The notes beneath the pieces are model-generated. The model was not told the origin of the DNA, made no database searches, and saw only the letters and a program-made list of their open reading frames with translations. A DNA stretch of 64,000 nt. It comes from Pseudooceanicola marinus. GTDB taxonomy: Bacteria > Pseudomonadota > Alphaproteobacteria > Rhodobacterales > Rhodobacteraceae. This document shows, in pieces, positions 36,677 through 45,658 of this stretch; positions within the stretch are counted from its first letter, which is position 1; the number at the start of each line of letters is the position of its first letter. The stretch lies in the NCBI RefSeq assembly GCF_002786295.1, contig NZ_PGTC01000013.1, forward strand, positions 163,000 through 226,999, read 5' to 3'. Both the position numbers and the translations under genes were made by a program.

Positions 36677-37266
36677 CCTTCATCCTGGGCCTCACCGGTT
36701 CCATCGGGATGGGCAAGTCGACCACGGCGCAGATGTTCGTCGACGAAGGCTGCGCCCTGTGGGACGCCGACGCGGCGGTGCATCGCCTCTACGGGCCCGG
36801 CGGCGCGGCGGTGGCACCGCTCGGGCTGATCTGGCCGGAGGTGGTCGAAGACGGCAATGTTTCACGTGAAGCATTGAAGAAGGTGATCGCCGCCGATCCC
36901 GAGGCCCTGAAACGGATCGAGGGGATCGTGCATCCGCTGGTCGCCGAGGACCGTCGCGCCTTCCTAGCGGAGACGCAGGCCGATATCGTCGTCCTGGATA
37001 TCCCCCTGCTCTTCGAGGGCGGATCGGAACGGTCGATGGACGCGTTGGTGGTAGTTTCGGTCGCGCCGGAGGTTCAGAAGGCCCGCGTCCTGGCGCGTGG
37101 CACCATGACCGAGGCGCAGTTCGAGATGATCCGTGCGAAGCAGATGCCTGACGCGGAAAAACGCGCCCGGGCGGATTACGTGGTGACGACCGACACGATG
37201 GACCATGCGCGGGCGCAAGTTCGGCAGATAGTGTCGGAAATCAGGTCAAAGGTGAAAGATGCGTGA
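36673..37266 (+). CDS. coaE: Dephospho-CoA kinase
   Basis: CoaE adds the 3'-phosphate in the last step of coenzyme A synthesis. The 197-aa protein has the P-loop [12 protein letters not shown] (6-17), [12 protein letters not shown] and [11 protein letters not shown]. The ATG at 36673 overlaps the aroE stop. A one-mismatch parS (36858-36873) lies within the gene. Confidence 0.94.
   Translation: MTFILGLTGSIGMGKSTTAQMFVDEGCALWDADAAVHRLYGPGGAAVAPLGLIWPEVVEDGNVSREALKKVIAADPEALKRIEGIVHPLVAEDRRAFLAETQADIVVLDIPLLFEGGSERSMDALVVVSVAPEVQKARVLARGTMTEAQFEMIRAKQMPDAEKRARADYVVTTDTMDHARAQVRQIVSEIRSKVKDA
36858..36873. other. parS-like site, one mismatch (inside coaE)
   Basis: TGTTTCACGTGAAGCA differs from the consensus only at position 14. 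It is the only good parS to the right of the predicted origin (1.6 kb away). Confidence 0.65.
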
Positions 37267-37951
37267 AATTGTTATGGATACGGAAACGACTGGCTTTGAA
37301 CCCGAACAGGGGGACCGGCTGGTCGAGATCGGCGGTGTCGAGCTTCTGAACCACGTGCCGACCGGCGAGACCTTCCACGTCTACATCAACCCCGAACGCG
37401 ACGTGCCCGAGGATGCCTTCAAGGTGCACGGGCTGTCGTCGGAATTCCTGGCCGACAAACCGCTGTTTCGCGACGTGGCGCAGGATTTCCTCGATTTCGT
37501 GGGCGATGCGAAGCTGGTGATCCATAACGCCGCCTTCGACATGAAATTCCTCAACGCCGAACTGGGCTGGCTGGGCATGCCGAAGCTGCCCTGGGAACAG
37601 GCCATCGACACCCTGGCCATCGCGCGCAAGAAATACCCGGGCTCGCCCGCTTCGCTGGATGCACTCTGCCGTCGCTTCGGCATCGACAACTCCGCCCGGA
37701 CGCTGCACGGCGCCCTGCTCGACAGTGAAATCCTGGCCGAAGTCTACCTGGAGCTTATCGGGGGCCGCCAACCCGACCTGGTGCTGGGCGCCGGCCGCAA
37801 GAGCAGCGACAGCGGCCCGGTGGACGAGGACTGGCGCCCGCGCCCGCGGCCCACGCCCCTACCCTCGCGCCTGACCGAAGACGAACGCGCCGCCCACCAG
37901 GCCTTCGTGGAAAAAATGGGTGAAGAGGCGCTCTGGTCCAAACTGGGCTGA
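37259..37951 (+). CDS. dnaQ: DNA polymerase III epsilon subunit (3'-5' exonuclease)
   Basis: DnaQ proofreads for the replicative polymerase. The 230-aa protein is a DEDDh exonuclease with D7 and E9 (MDTETTG), D94 (NAAFDMKF), H150 and D155 (HGALLDSE). A flexible Pro/Arg-rich linker (about 190-205) leads to a C-terminal helix for binding the alpha subunit. It overlaps coaE by 8 bp and ends the maf-aroE-coaE-dnaQ operon. Confidence 0.95.
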   Translation: MREIVMDTETTGFEPEQGDRLVEIGGVELLNHVPTGETFHVYINPERDVPEDAFKVHGLSSEFLADKPLFRDVAQDFLDFVGDAKLVIHNAAFDMKFLNAELGWLGMPKLPWEQAIDTLAIARKKYPGSPASLDALCRRFGIDNSARTLHGALLDSEILAEVYLELIGGRQPDLVLGAGRKSSDSGPVDEDWRPRPRPTPLPSRLTEDERAAHQAFVEKMGEEALWSKLG

Positions 37952-38003
37952 CGCTCAGGCCGCCAGGGCTTTGATGCGCGCCGCTCCTGCTTATCCGAAA
38001 GCC

Positions 38004-38026
38004 GAAAATACTCTCGCCGAAGGCAT
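38004..38026 (-). repeat. Dispersed intergenic repeat, copy 4
   Basis: On the minus strand it reads GCCTTCGGCGAGAGTATTTT followed by C, one change in the core. It lies between the convergent dnaQ and secB genes. Confidence 0.55.
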
Positions 38027-38056
38027 CGGCCCGTTAGGGCCGACCAAGGGCCAGAA

Positions 38057-38084
38057 AAAAGGGCGCCCCGCGGGACGCCCTTTT
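38057..38084. terminator. Bidirectional terminator between dnaQ and secB
   Basis: AAAAGGGCG (38057-38065) pairs with CGCCCTTTT (38076-38084); the loop itself can pair (CCC/GGG). Confidence 0.85.
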
Positions 38085-38104
38085 GTCATTCGTGCAACCG
38101 GGCC

Positions 38105-38614
38105 TCAGTTGGCCGGGGTCGACGCCTGCTGTGCCGCGACGCGACGCTGTACTTCCGAACGGTAGAGCGCGACGAAGTCGATGGTGTCCAGGTTCAGCGG
38201 CGGGAAGCCACCGTCGCGGGTCACGTCCGACACGATGCGGCGCGCAAAGGGGAAGATCATCCGCGGGCATTCGATCAGCAGGAAAGGGTGCATCTGCTCT
38301 TCCGGCACGCCCTCGATGTGGAAGACGCCGACATATTCCAGTTCCAGCAGGAACATGGATTCCCCGGTGTCCTTCGCCTTCGAGGTGATCGTCAGCTTCA
38401 TGATCACTTCGTACTGGTTTTCCGCCTCGCGCTTCTTCGCGTCGAGGGCGACCTGCACCTTCACGTCGGGCTGGACGTTGCCCGACACCGGCTTGCGCGC
38501 CAGGATGTTCTCGAACGACATGTCCCGGATGTACTGGGTCAGCACGTTCATCTTCACTTGCGGCGCCTGTTGCGGTTGCGTCGGCGCTGCTCCGTTGGTC
38601 GTCTCTTCGGCCAT
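38105..38614 (-). CDS. secB: Protein-export chaperone SecB
   Basis: SecB keeps preproteins unfolded for SecA. The 169-aa protein has the conserved QYIRDMSFENI, LELEYVGVFHIEGVPEEQMHPFLLIECPRMIFPFARRIVSDVTRDGGFPPL core. An unstructured Gln/Pro-rich N-terminus (about 1-20) and a variable tail flank the core, as usual in alphaproteobacteria. It is convergent with dnaQ. Confidence 0.96.
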   Translation of the reverse strand: MAEETTNGAAPTQPQQAPQVKMNVLTQYIRDMSFENILARKPVSGNVQPDVKVQVALDAKKREAENQYEVIMKLTITSKAKDTGESMFLLELEYVGVFHIEGVPEEQMHPFLLIECPRMIFPFARRIVSDVTRDGGFPPLNLDTIDFVALYRSEVQRRVAAQQASTPAN

Positions 38615-38694
38615 CTGGCTCTCCTGCGTCTTGTCAGCTTGGCCGTTGTCCTAGCAGCTTGGCCGCACGGCCTCAACGTTCCATCCGCAGGTCC

Positions 38695-39231
38695 CTAGTG
38701 GCGGGTCCAGCCGGAAGGGTGCGTGGGGCGTTTCGAGGGGTCCACCTCGGTAAACTCGCCGTCGATCACCTCGTCCGAGGCCGAGGGGCCGGGACGCGGG
38801 CCTCCGTGATGCGGGCCACGGGGGCCGCGCGGATCCCGGGGATCGGCGCCGGGGCCCGTGGCGCCGCCGGCGGTGAAACTCTGGACCTTGACCCGCTTGC
38901 GCAGCCACCGGAAGGCGACGTGACGGAAGGCCGGCGTCAGCAGGGCGAAGCCGACGGCATCGGTGAAGAACCCCGGCGTCAGCAACAGCGCACCGGACAG
39001 CAGGATCATCGCCCCGTCTGCCAGCGGTTCCGACGGGTCGGTCATGTCGGAAAAACTGCGCTGAATGTTCGCGATCGCCTGGCGCCCCTGCTGTTTCACC
39101 AGCCAGGTGCCCAGCACGGCCGTCAGTAGCACGATGGCAAGGGTCCAGCCCAGGCCGATGACGCCGCCGACCTGGATGAAAAGCGCGATTTCGATCATCG
39201 GCACCGCGATGAAGGCCAGAAGAAGCCACAT
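38695..39231 (-). CDS. FxsA family membrane protein
   Basis: The 178-aa protein starts with the FxsA hydrophobic pattern MWLLLAFIAVPMIEIALFIQVGG. It has further membrane segments at about 30-47 and 72-100 (LLSGALLLTPGFFTDAVGFALL) and a long Pro/Gly/Arg-rich, acidic-ended cytoplasmic tail. E. coli FxsA affects phage exclusion; the cellular role is unclear. ATG 39231 is chosen because the hydrophobic start and a GAGG site fit. It is divergent from timA. Confidence 0.83.
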   Translation of the reverse strand: MWLLLAFIAVPMIEIALFIQVGGVIGLGWTLAIVLLTAVLGTWLVKQQGRQAIANIQRSFSDMTDPSEPLADGAMILLSGALLLTPGFFTDAVGFALLTPAFRHVAFRWLRKRVKVQSFTAGGATGPGADPRDPRGPRGPHHGGPRPGPSASDEVIDGEFTEVDPSKRPTHPSGWTRH

Positions 39232-39341
39232 GTCCTCAATCTCCTTTCCGTGGCAGATGTAGACTTGGCTCTGCCTAGCACCTACATAGGGACGGACCCC
39301 GGGCGATGCCATGCCCGGAGGCCCAAGAGGAGGTTGACCCC

Positions 39342-39998
39342 TTGCCGATTATCCAGCTGCTGGTCCTTGCTGGCATTGCCGTTTTCCTGATCCTGCGCCT
39401 GAAGAGCGTGCTGGGCACCCGCGAAGGATTCGAAAAGCCGCCGGTAACCGGGCAACCCGCGCCGAGCCCGCTGGAACGCTCCGGCTTCGAGGTGATCGAG
39501 GGCGGCCCCGACCGCGACATCATCGACCACGTGGCCGAGGACAGCCCCGCAGCCCGCGCCCTGGCCGAGATGAAGAAGGTCGAACCGGGCTTCTCCGTGT
39601 CCGAATTCCTCGGCGGTGCCCGCCAAGCCTATGAGATGATCCTGATGGGTTTCGAGCGCGGCGACATGGCCGATATTAAGCCCTTCCTGTCCGACGAGGT
39701 CTACCAGACCTTCGCCGAGGTGGTGGCCGCGCGTGACGCGCAAGGTTTGACCGTCGAGGCCGATTTCATCGGCGTTCGCGAGCTGACCCTGGCCGATGCC
39801 GCCTATGATCCCGACACCGGCATCGCCGAGCTGACCGTGCGTTACGTCGGCCAGCTGACCCAGGTCGTGCGCGACCGCGCCGGTGACATCATCGAAGGCG
39901 ATGAAGGCAAGGTGAAGACCCAGAAGGACAGCTGGACCTTCGAGCGCCGCATGGGCACCGACGACCTGAACTGGCAACTGGTCGCGACGGGGGATTAA
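39342..39998 (+). CDS. Tim44/TimA family protein
   Basis: The 218-aa protein has one N-terminal membrane anchor (PIIQLLVLAGIAVFLILRL) and a C-terminal Tim44-like domain (about 75-215: FLGGARQAYEMILMGFERGDMADIKPFLSDEVYQTF). TimA of Caulobacter is the model; a role at the inner membrane is likely but not proven. The start is a TTG at 39342 with a strong AAGAGGAGG 8 nt upstream; the upstream ATG has no ribosome site. It begins the timA-mltA-smr run. Confidence 0.87.
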   Translation: MPIIQLLVLAGIAVFLILRLKSVLGTREGFEKPPVTGQPAPSPLERSGFEVIEGGPDRDIIDHVAEDSPAARALAEMKKVEPGFSVSEFLGGARQAYEMILMGFERGDMADIKPFLSDEVYQTFAEVVAARDAQGLTVEADFIGVRELTLADAAYDPDTGIAELTVRYVGQLTQVVRDRAGDIIEGDEGKVKTQKDSWTFERRMGTDDLNWQLVATGD

Positions 39999-40006
39999 GG
40001 CGCGGC

Positions 40007-41080
40007 ATGGGACGGCGGAGGATCGCGGCATATCTGGCGATGGCGCTCCTCCTGCCGGGCACCGCGCCCTGGGCCCAGGATACGGAGCCGGACCTGGCCG
40101 AGGCGCCGACGGTGAGCGTCCTCGATTTCGACGATCTGTCCGGATGGGCGGCCGACGATCACGCGGCCGCCCTTGCCACCTTCACCGCCACCTGCGGTGA
40201 CATGCGCGCCCCCGACTGGATTGCCGTGTGCAACATGGCCAAGACCCAGACACCCGACAGCGCGCGCACCTTCTTCGAGCTGTTCTTCACGCCCGTGCTG
40301 ATCCAGGATGGCACCCCCGCCCTCTTCACCGGCTACTATGAGCCGGAGATCGAGGGCGCCCGTCAGCGCAGCGCCCGCTATCGGTATCCGGTCTACCGGA
40401 TGCCGCCCGAGGCGCTGGAAATCCGCCCCTGGCTTTCGCGCGCCCAGATCGAACAGGGTGACGCCCTGTCGGGCCGCGGGCTGGAGATCGCCTGGGTCGA
40501 CGACCCGGTGGCGCTGATGTTCCTGCAGATCCAGGGCTCGGGCCGCATCCTGCTGCGCGACGGCAGCCATATCCGCATCGGCTATGGCGGCGACAATGGC
40601 CATCCCTATGCCTCCATCGGGCAGGAAATGGTGCGGCGCGGGATCTACAACGCGCATCAGGTCTCGGCCAAGGTCATCGGCAACTGGGTGCGTCGCAACC
40701 CTGCGCAGGGCGCCGAACTGCTGCGGCACAATCCCAGCTATGTCTTCTTCCGCGAAATCCGGGATGTCTCGCCCGAGGCCGGGCCGAAGGGCGCCATGAA
40801 CCGCTCGCTCACCGCCATGCGGTCCCTGGCGATTGACCCGGCCTATGTGCCGCTCGGCGCGCCGGTCTGGATTGAGAAGACAGGCTTTCGCGGGCTGCGC
40901 CGGCTGATGGTGGCGCAGGACACCGGATCGGCGATCAAGGGCCCGCAGCGCGCCGATGTCTTCGTCGGCTCCGGCCCCGGGGCGGGTAAACTCGCAGCGC
41001 GGATCAAGGATGAGGGACGGTTGGTCGTCCTGCTGCCGATCCAGCGCGCCTATGCCATGCTGGTGGAGGACAACATATGA
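40007..41080 (+). CDS. mltA: Membrane-bound lytic murein transglycosylase A
   Basis: MltA cleaves peptidoglycan between MurNAc and GlcNAc. The 357-aa protein has a Sec signal (about 1-23, APWAQD), the MltA barrel (FTGYYEPEIEG, FLQIQGSGRI) and the C-terminal 3D domain with two catalytic-region aspartates in AQDTGSAIKGPQRADVFVGSG. No lipobox is seen, so it is probably periplasmic rather than lipid-anchored. It overlaps smr by ATGA. Confidence 0.92.
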   Translation: MGRRRIAAYLAMALLLPGTAPWAQDTEPDLAEAPTVSVLDFDDLSGWAADDHAAALATFTATCGDMRAPDWIAVCNMAKTQTPDSARTFFELFFTPVLIQDGTPALFTGYYEPEIEGARQRSARYRYPVYRMPPEALEIRPWLSRAQIEQGDALSGRGLEIAWVDDPVALMFLQIQGSGRILLRDGSHIRIGYGGDNGHPYASIGQEMVRRGIYNAHQVSAKVIGNWVRRNPAQGAELLRHNPSYVFFREIRDVSPEAGPKGAMNRSLTAMRSLAIDPAYVPLGAPVWIEKTGFRGLRRLMVAQDTGSAIKGPQRADVFVGSGPGAGKLAARIKDEGRLVVLLPIQRAYAMLVEDNI

Positions 41081-41682
41081 GCCGCCGCCGCAAGCTGCGC
41101 CCCGACGAGAAGGAGCTGTGGGACAAGGTCGCCGGATCCACCGAGCGTATGCACCCGGAAAAGCGGGTATTGGCCCGCCCGCAGAAGGCGGTGGCCGAGA
41201 AGCCGGCGAAGCAGCGCCCCGAACCGGAGGCCCCGCAGCCCCTGTCGCCCTTCCGCCTGGGAGAGAAATCGCGCAGCCGCGCCGGCGGTCACGACGTGCT
41301 GCCGCCGATCCACGACCGGCTGCACCAGGCGCCCCTGCGCATGGACAAGAAGACCCACGGCAAGATGACCCGGGGCAAGATGGCGCCCGAGGCGCGCATC
41401 GACCTGCACGGCATGACCGTGGACCGGGCGCATCAGGCGCTGGTGGCCTTCATGCTGCGCGCGGTGCAGAACGATCTGCGGCTGGTCCTGGTCATCACCG
41501 GCAAGGGCCGCCGGTCCGAAGAGGACGGCCCGATCCCCGTGCGCCATGGCATCCTGAAACACCAGCTGCCGCATTGGCTGTCGACGCCGCCGCTGGCGCA
41601 GATCGTGCTGCAAACCACCTCGGCGCATCGCAAGCACGGCGGCACCGGCGCCTTCTACGTCTACCTGCGCCGCGCGCGCTGA
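41077..41682 (+). CDS. Smr domain protein
   Basis: The 201-aa protein has a basic, low-complexity N-terminus (1-100) and a C-terminal Smr domain with LHGMTVDRAHQAL and VITGKGRRS, the family's nuclease-linked motifs. Small Smr proteins act as endonucleases on DNA or RNA; the target here is unknown. It is translationally coupled to mltA. Confidence 0.87.
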   Translation: MSRRRKLRPDEKELWDKVAGSTERMHPEKRVLARPQKAVAEKPAKQRPEPEAPQPLSPFRLGEKSRSRAGGHDVLPPIHDRLHQAPLRMDKKTHGKMTRGKMAPEARIDLHGMTVDRAHQALVAFMLRAVQNDLRLVLVITGKGRRSEEDGPIPVRHGILKHQLPHWLSTPPLAQIVLQTTSAHRKHGGTGAFYVYLRRAR

Positions 41683-41693
41683 GGGGAAACGAA

Positions 41694-41724
41694 AAACGGC
41701 GGGCCCTGTCGGAACCCGCCGTCT
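41694..41724. terminator. Bidirectional terminator between smr and the MFS gene
   Basis: ACGGCGGG (41694-41701) pairs with CCCGCCGT (41713-41720) between two convergent genes, with AAAA on the left. Confidence 0.75.
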
Positions 41725-41736
41725 GTGTTGTCTGGC

Positions 41737-43209
41737 TCAGTGCCCGCCATGGGCCGCCGCGCCCGGCTGCATGTCCGGCGGGCGGCGCACGAAGAAGCCC
41801 GCGACGATCAGCAGCAGCGAGATCGAGGCCGCCACGGTGAAGGCCGCGTGCAGGCCCGAGGCGGTGGCCTGCACCATCTCGGCCCCGCCCGACAGTTCAT
41901 CCCCGATGCGCAGCGACATGACGGAGACGAAGATGGCGATGCCGGCGGCGCCGGACACCTGCTGCACCGTGCCGATCACCGCCGAGCCGTGCGAGTAGAG
42001 GTGCGCAGGCAGAGAACCCAGGCTGGAGGTGAAGAGCGGAGTGAACAGCAGCGCCAGCCCCATGCTCAGCAGAAGGTGCGCGATCAGCACCATGACCACC
42101 GAGGATTCGGGCTTCAGCAGGGTCATCGCCCAGAGGCCCGCGCTGACGATGGTACCGCCGGGGATCACCAGTTTGCGCGCACCGACGCGGTCGAACATGC
42201 GCCCGACGAAGGGCGACATCAGTCCCATCATCAATCCGCCGGGCAGCAGCAGCAGGCCGGAATGCAGCGTGTTCAGCCCCATCACCGACTGCATGAACAG
42301 CGGCAGCAGCACGATCATCCCAAACAGCGCCATCATAGCGAGGCCCATCATGATGACCGAAACGGTGAAGACCCGCACGCCCAGGGTGCGCAGGTCCAGC
42401 AGGGCGCGGTCCTTCGGCCCCAGCACCAGCTGGCGCCAGATGAACAGCACGAGGAACACCGCCCCCACGGCCAGCGGCAGCCACAGCGGGATCGGCCCGC
42501 CTTCGCCATGGCCTTCGCCGATGGCCGAGAACCCGTAGACCAGCCCGCCGAAGCCCAGCACCGACAGCGGCACCGACAGCAGATCCAGCGTCTTTTCGCG
42601 GGCCTCGTTCACGTTCACCAGCTTCAGGTAGCCCAGGCTCAGCGCGCCCAGGGCAATGGGCATCATCAGGATGAACAGCCAGCGCCAGTGGAAGAACTCC
42701 AGGATCAGCCCCGAAAGGGTCGGCCCGATCGCCGGCGCGACCGAGATCACGACGGAGATATTGCCCATGGTCTTGCCCCGGCTTTCGGCCGGCACCAGCG
42801 CCATCATGGTGGTCATCAGAAGCGGCATCATGATCGCCGTGCCGATGGCCTGCACGATGCGCCCGGCCACCAGCGGTATCAGGCTGGGCGAGATCGCGCA
42901 GATCAGCGTGCCCAGGCTGAAGAAGCCCATGGCCATCAGGAAGACGGTGCGTGTCGGCAGCCGTTGCAGCAGGTAGCCGGTGATCGGGATCACCACCGCC
43001 ATGGTCAGCAGGAAGGCCGTGGTCAGCCACTGCGCGGCGTTTGCGGTCACCTCGAGGTCGGTCATCAGCCGCGGCAGGGCCACCGACATCAGGGTCTCGT
43101 TCAGGATCACCGTGAAGGTCGAGATCATCAGCAGGCCGATGACCAGCCGGTTGCGGGCCGGATCCAGGTCCTCCGGATCGACGACGGCCTGGCTCTCAGG
43201 TGGTTGCAT
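41737..43209 (-). CDS. MFS drug exporter, DHA2 family
   Basis: The 490-aa protein has about 14 membrane helices. The DHA2 signature LNETLMSVALPRLMTDL follows helix 1, and GPTLSGLILEFFHWRWLFILMMP matches antiporter motif C and its neighbour. It should expel drugs or similar compounds by proton antiport; no substrate can be named. ATG 43209 fits the family; the longer frame upstream does not. Two AACATGC direct repeats lie in its leader. Confidence 0.9.
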   Translation of the reverse strand: MQPPESQAVVDPEDLDPARNRLVIGLLMISTFTVILNETLMSVALPRLMTDLEVTANAAQWLTTAFLLTMAVVIPITGYLLQRLPTRTVFLMAMGFFSLGTLICAISPSLIPLVAGRIVQAIGTAIMMPLLMTTMMALVPAESRGKTMGNISVVISVAPAIGPTLSGLILEFFHWRWLFILMMPIALGALSLGYLKLVNVNEAREKTLDLLSVPLSVLGFGGLVYGFSAIGEGHGEGGPIPLWLPLAVGAVFLVLFIWRQLVLGPKDRALLDLRTLGVRVFTVSVIMMGLAMMALFGMIVLLPLFMQSVMGLNTLHSGLLLLPGGLMMGLMSPFVGRMFDRVGARKLVIPGGTIVSAGLWAMTLLKPESSVVMVLIAHLLLSMGLALLFTPLFTSSLGSLPAHLYSHGSAVIGTVQQVSGAAGIAIFVSVMSLRIGDELSGGAEMVQATASGLHAAFTVAASISLLLIVAGFFVRRPPDMQPGAAAHGGH

Positions 43210-43250
43210 TGCGGTAATCCTTATCGTGCCGCTCCGGGCGGAGCGGGTAA

Positions 43251-43268
43251 AACATGCGCGCAACATGC
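43251..43268. repeat. Direct repeat AACATGC upstream of the MFS gene
   Basis: AACATGC occurs at 43251-43257 and 43262-43268, one helical turn (11 bp) apart, 42 bp from the exporter start. This is a possible regulator site. Confidence 0.35.
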
Positions 43269-43450
43269 TTTCTGCACCTGCGAAGTCAAGAGATGACACG
43301 GGCGCGCGGAGATTGGAAGAATGCAGAGCAGCGCGCGCGGCTGTGCGCCGATAGCGATAATTTCGGTCGTCCACTGGTGGCGCCGACGTCTGTCGTTTCT
43401 CCCAAATCGCCGCAGGGCGTCCTTTGGGCTACCCAAGGTTTGCCTCATAG

Positions 43451-43467
43451 TTTAGAATGACTCTAAA
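43451..43467. promoter_or_regulatory. Irr-type iron control element upstream of the VIT1-family gene
   Basis: TTTAGAATGACTCTAAA has perfect TTTAGA/TCTAAA arms around 5 bp and is close to the Rhodobacterales Irr box (TTTAGAA-N3-TTCTAAA). It ends 25 bp before the VIT1-family start, a position suited to repression. Confidence 0.6.
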
Positions 43468-43492
43468 GAGTGTTCCCGTCGAGGTTTCTGCC

Positions 43493-44206
43493 ATGTCCCC
43501 TGCCCCTCAGCCCTCCGCCCACGCGGATGATCCCCATTTCATGACCCGGTCCAACTGGCTGCGTGCGGCGGTGCTGGGCGCCAACGACGGCATCGTGTCG
43601 GTCAGTTCGATCATCGTCGGCGTCGCCGCCGCCGATCCCGATCCGCGTGCCATCGCCATTGCCGGGGTCGCGGGGCTGGCCGCCGGGGCGATGTCCATGG
43701 CGGCCGGTGAATATGTCTCCGTCTCCTCGCAGTCGGACACCGAGCGCGCCGACATGGCCCGCGAAGCTGAGGCGCTGCAGGCCGATCCCGAGGGGGAGAT
43801 GCAGGAGTTGGCCGAGATCTACGAGGCGCGCGGCCTCAGCCCGGAAACCGCTGCACAGGTGGCGCGGGAGCTGCATGCCCACGACGCCCTCTCGGCCCAT
43901 ATGCGCGACGAGATCGGGGTGACCGAGGTCAGCTCGGCCAACCCGTTGCAGGCGGCCTTCGCCTCTGGTGTGACCTTCTCGGTGGCGGCGATCTGGCCGG
44001 TGCTGGCCGCGATCCTGGCGCCCTCGGCGCTGGTTATCCCGGTGGTGCTGGTGGTGACCCTGCTGCTGCTGGCGGTGCTGGGCGCGCTTGGCGCGCGCAC
44101 GGGTGGCGCGCCCATGGGCCGGGCGGCCCTGCGCGTGGTCCTCTGGGGGGCCTTCGCCATGGGGGTGACGGCTGCGGTCGGCGCGCTCTTCGGCGTCGCG
44201 GTCTGA
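43493..44206 (+). CDS. VIT1/CCC1 family iron/manganese transporter
   Basis: The 237-aa protein belongs to the VIT1/CCC1 family: RSNWLRAAVLGANDGIVSVSSIIVGVAAA and AGAMSMAAGEYVSVSSQSDTERAD hold the membrane metal-binding motifs. A cytoplasmic metal-binding helix region (about 85-150) and three C-terminal helices follow. Bacterial members export Fe(II)/Mn(II) from the cytosol. ATG 43493 follows GAGG; an earlier TTG frame runs into the Irr box. An Irr-type element lies directly upstream, consistent with iron control. Confidence 0.87.
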   Translation: MSPAPQPSAHADDPHFMTRSNWLRAAVLGANDGIVSVSSIIVGVAAADPDPRAIAIAGVAGLAAGAMSMAAGEYVSVSSQSDTERADMAREAEALQADPEGEMQELAEIYEARGLSPETAAQVARELHAHDALSAHMRDEIGVTEVSSANPLQAAFASGVTFSVAAIWPVLAAILAPSALVIPVVLVVTLLLLAVLGALGARTGGAPMGRAALRVVLWGAFAMGVTAAVGALFGVAV

Positions 44207-44239
44207 CGCGCCCTGCCCCTTGCGGATACGCATGAAAAA

Positions 44240-44268
44240 GGCCCGGCGGAGCGATCCGCCGGGCCACT
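44240..44268. terminator. Terminator between the VIT1-family gene and hslU
   Basis: GGCCCGGCGGA (44240-44250), loop GCGA and TCCGCCGGGCC (44255-44265) form a perfect 11-bp stem; AAAAA lies to the left, which gives a T-run in the hslU direction. Confidence 0.82.
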
Positions 44269-44290
44269 GTCTTCCTCTATCCCGCAGGCC

Positions 44291-45601
44291 TCAGAGCACG
44301 TAGCGGCTGAGGTCGGCGCTGGCCGCCAGCTGGCCCACGTTCTTTTCGACGAAGGCGGCGTCGACGGTCACTTCCTCGCCCGCCTTGTCCGGCGCCTGGA
44401 AGGACAGCTCCTCGAAGACCCGCTCGATCACGGTGTAAAGCCGCCGCGCGCCGATGTTCTCGACCGAGCGGTTCACGTCCGCGGCGATGCGGGCGATGGC
44501 GGCGATGCCGTCCTCGGTGAAGGTGACCTTCACCTGCTCGGTGCCCAGCATCTCGGCGTATTGCCGGGTCAGGGCGTTGTCGGTCTCGGTCAGGATGCGG
44601 GTGAAATCACCCTCGGTCAGCGCCTGAAGCTCCACACGGATCGGCAGGCGGCCCTGCAGTTCCGGCAGCAGGTCCGACGGTTTCGCGATGTGGAAGGCGC
44701 CCGAGGCGATGAACAGGATATGGTCCGTCTTCACCGCGCCATGCTTGGTGGAAACGGTCGTGCCCTCGATCAGCGGCAGCAGGTCGCGCTGCACGCCCTC
44801 GCGGCTGACGTCGCCGCCGCGCGCGTCGGACTTGGCGCAGACCTTGTCGATCTCGTCGAGGAAGACGATGCCGTTTTCCTCCACCGAAGCCAGCGCGGTG
44901 GTCTTCACCGTTTCGTCGTCCAGCAGCTTGTCGGCCTCTTCCCCGATCAGCAGCTCATAGCTTTCAGAGACCGTCATCCGCTTGGTCACGGTACGGTTGC
45001 CGAAGGCCTTCCCGAAGATGTCGCCCAGGTTCATCATGCCCATCTGGCCGCCCCCCGGCTGGCCGGGAATTTCCATGCCGCCCAGAGGGTTGGAGGTGTC
45101 GGCCACCTCCAGCGTGATGACCGTGTCATCCAGCAGCCCGTCGCGCAGCTTCTTGCGGAACATCTCGCGGGTGCCCTCGCGGGCGTCGCTGCCGGCGATG
45201 GCCTCGATCACGCGGTCCTCGGCGGCCTCATGGGCCTTCGATTTCACCTCTTCGCGCATGTAGTCGCGGGTCTGGGCGATGGCCGCATCGACCAGATCGC
45301 GGACGATCTGTTCCACGTCCCGGCCGACGTACCCCACCTCGGTGAACTTCGTCGCCTCGACCTTGATGAAGGGCGCGCGGGCCAGTTTCGCCAGGCGGCG
45401 CGAGATCTCGGTCTTGCCGACGCCCGTCGGGCCGATCATCAGGATGTTCTTCGGATAGACCTCTTCGCGCAGGTCATCGGGCAGCTGCTTGCGCCGCCAG
45501 CGATTGCGCAGGGCCACGGCCACGGCGCGCTTGGCGTCCTTCTGACCGATGATGAACCGGTCGAGTTCGGAGACGATTTCACGGGGGGTAAGGTCTGTCA
45601 T
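44291..45601 (-). CDS. hslU: HslU ATPase of the HslUV protease
   Basis: HslU is the AAA+ unfoldase that feeds HslV. The 436-aa protein has GPTGVGKT (57-64), an inserted I domain, Walker [10 protein letters not shown] and the C-terminal Leu (SRYVL) that plugs into HslV. AAGGA 6 nt before ATG 45601 decides the start. Unusually, a membrane-protein gene separates it from hslV. Confidence 0.95.
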   Translation of the reverse strand: MTDLTPREIVSELDRFIIGQKDAKRAVAVALRNRWRRKQLPDDLREEVYPKNILMIGPTGVGKTEISRRLAKLARAPFIKVEATKFTEVGYVGRDVEQIVRDLVDAAIAQTRDYMREEVKSKAHEAAEDRVIEAIAGSDAREGTREMFRKKLRDGLLDDTVITLEVADTSNPLGGMEIPGQPGGGQMGMMNLGDIFGKAFGNRTVTKRMTVSESYELLIGEEADKLLDDETVKTTALASVEENGIVFLDEIDKVCAKSDARGGDVSREGVQRDLLPLIEGTTVSTKHGAVKTDHILFIASGAFHIAKPSDLLPELQGRLPIRVELQALTEGDFTRILTETDNALTRQYAEMLGTEQVKVTFTEDGIAAIARIAADVNRSVENIGARRLYTVIERVFEELSFQAPDKAGEEVTVDAAFVEKNVGQLAASADLSRYVL

Positions 45602-45658
45602 GATGTCCTTGCCTGTCTGTCTGTTCATGCCGGGCCCCGCGGGGGCCTGGCTGGCCCG

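Noticed and set aside
41725..43296. 523-codon plus-strand frame rich in Gln, His and Asp
   Set aside because: It is antisense to the MFS exporter; its odd composition comes from reading hydrophobic codons backwards.
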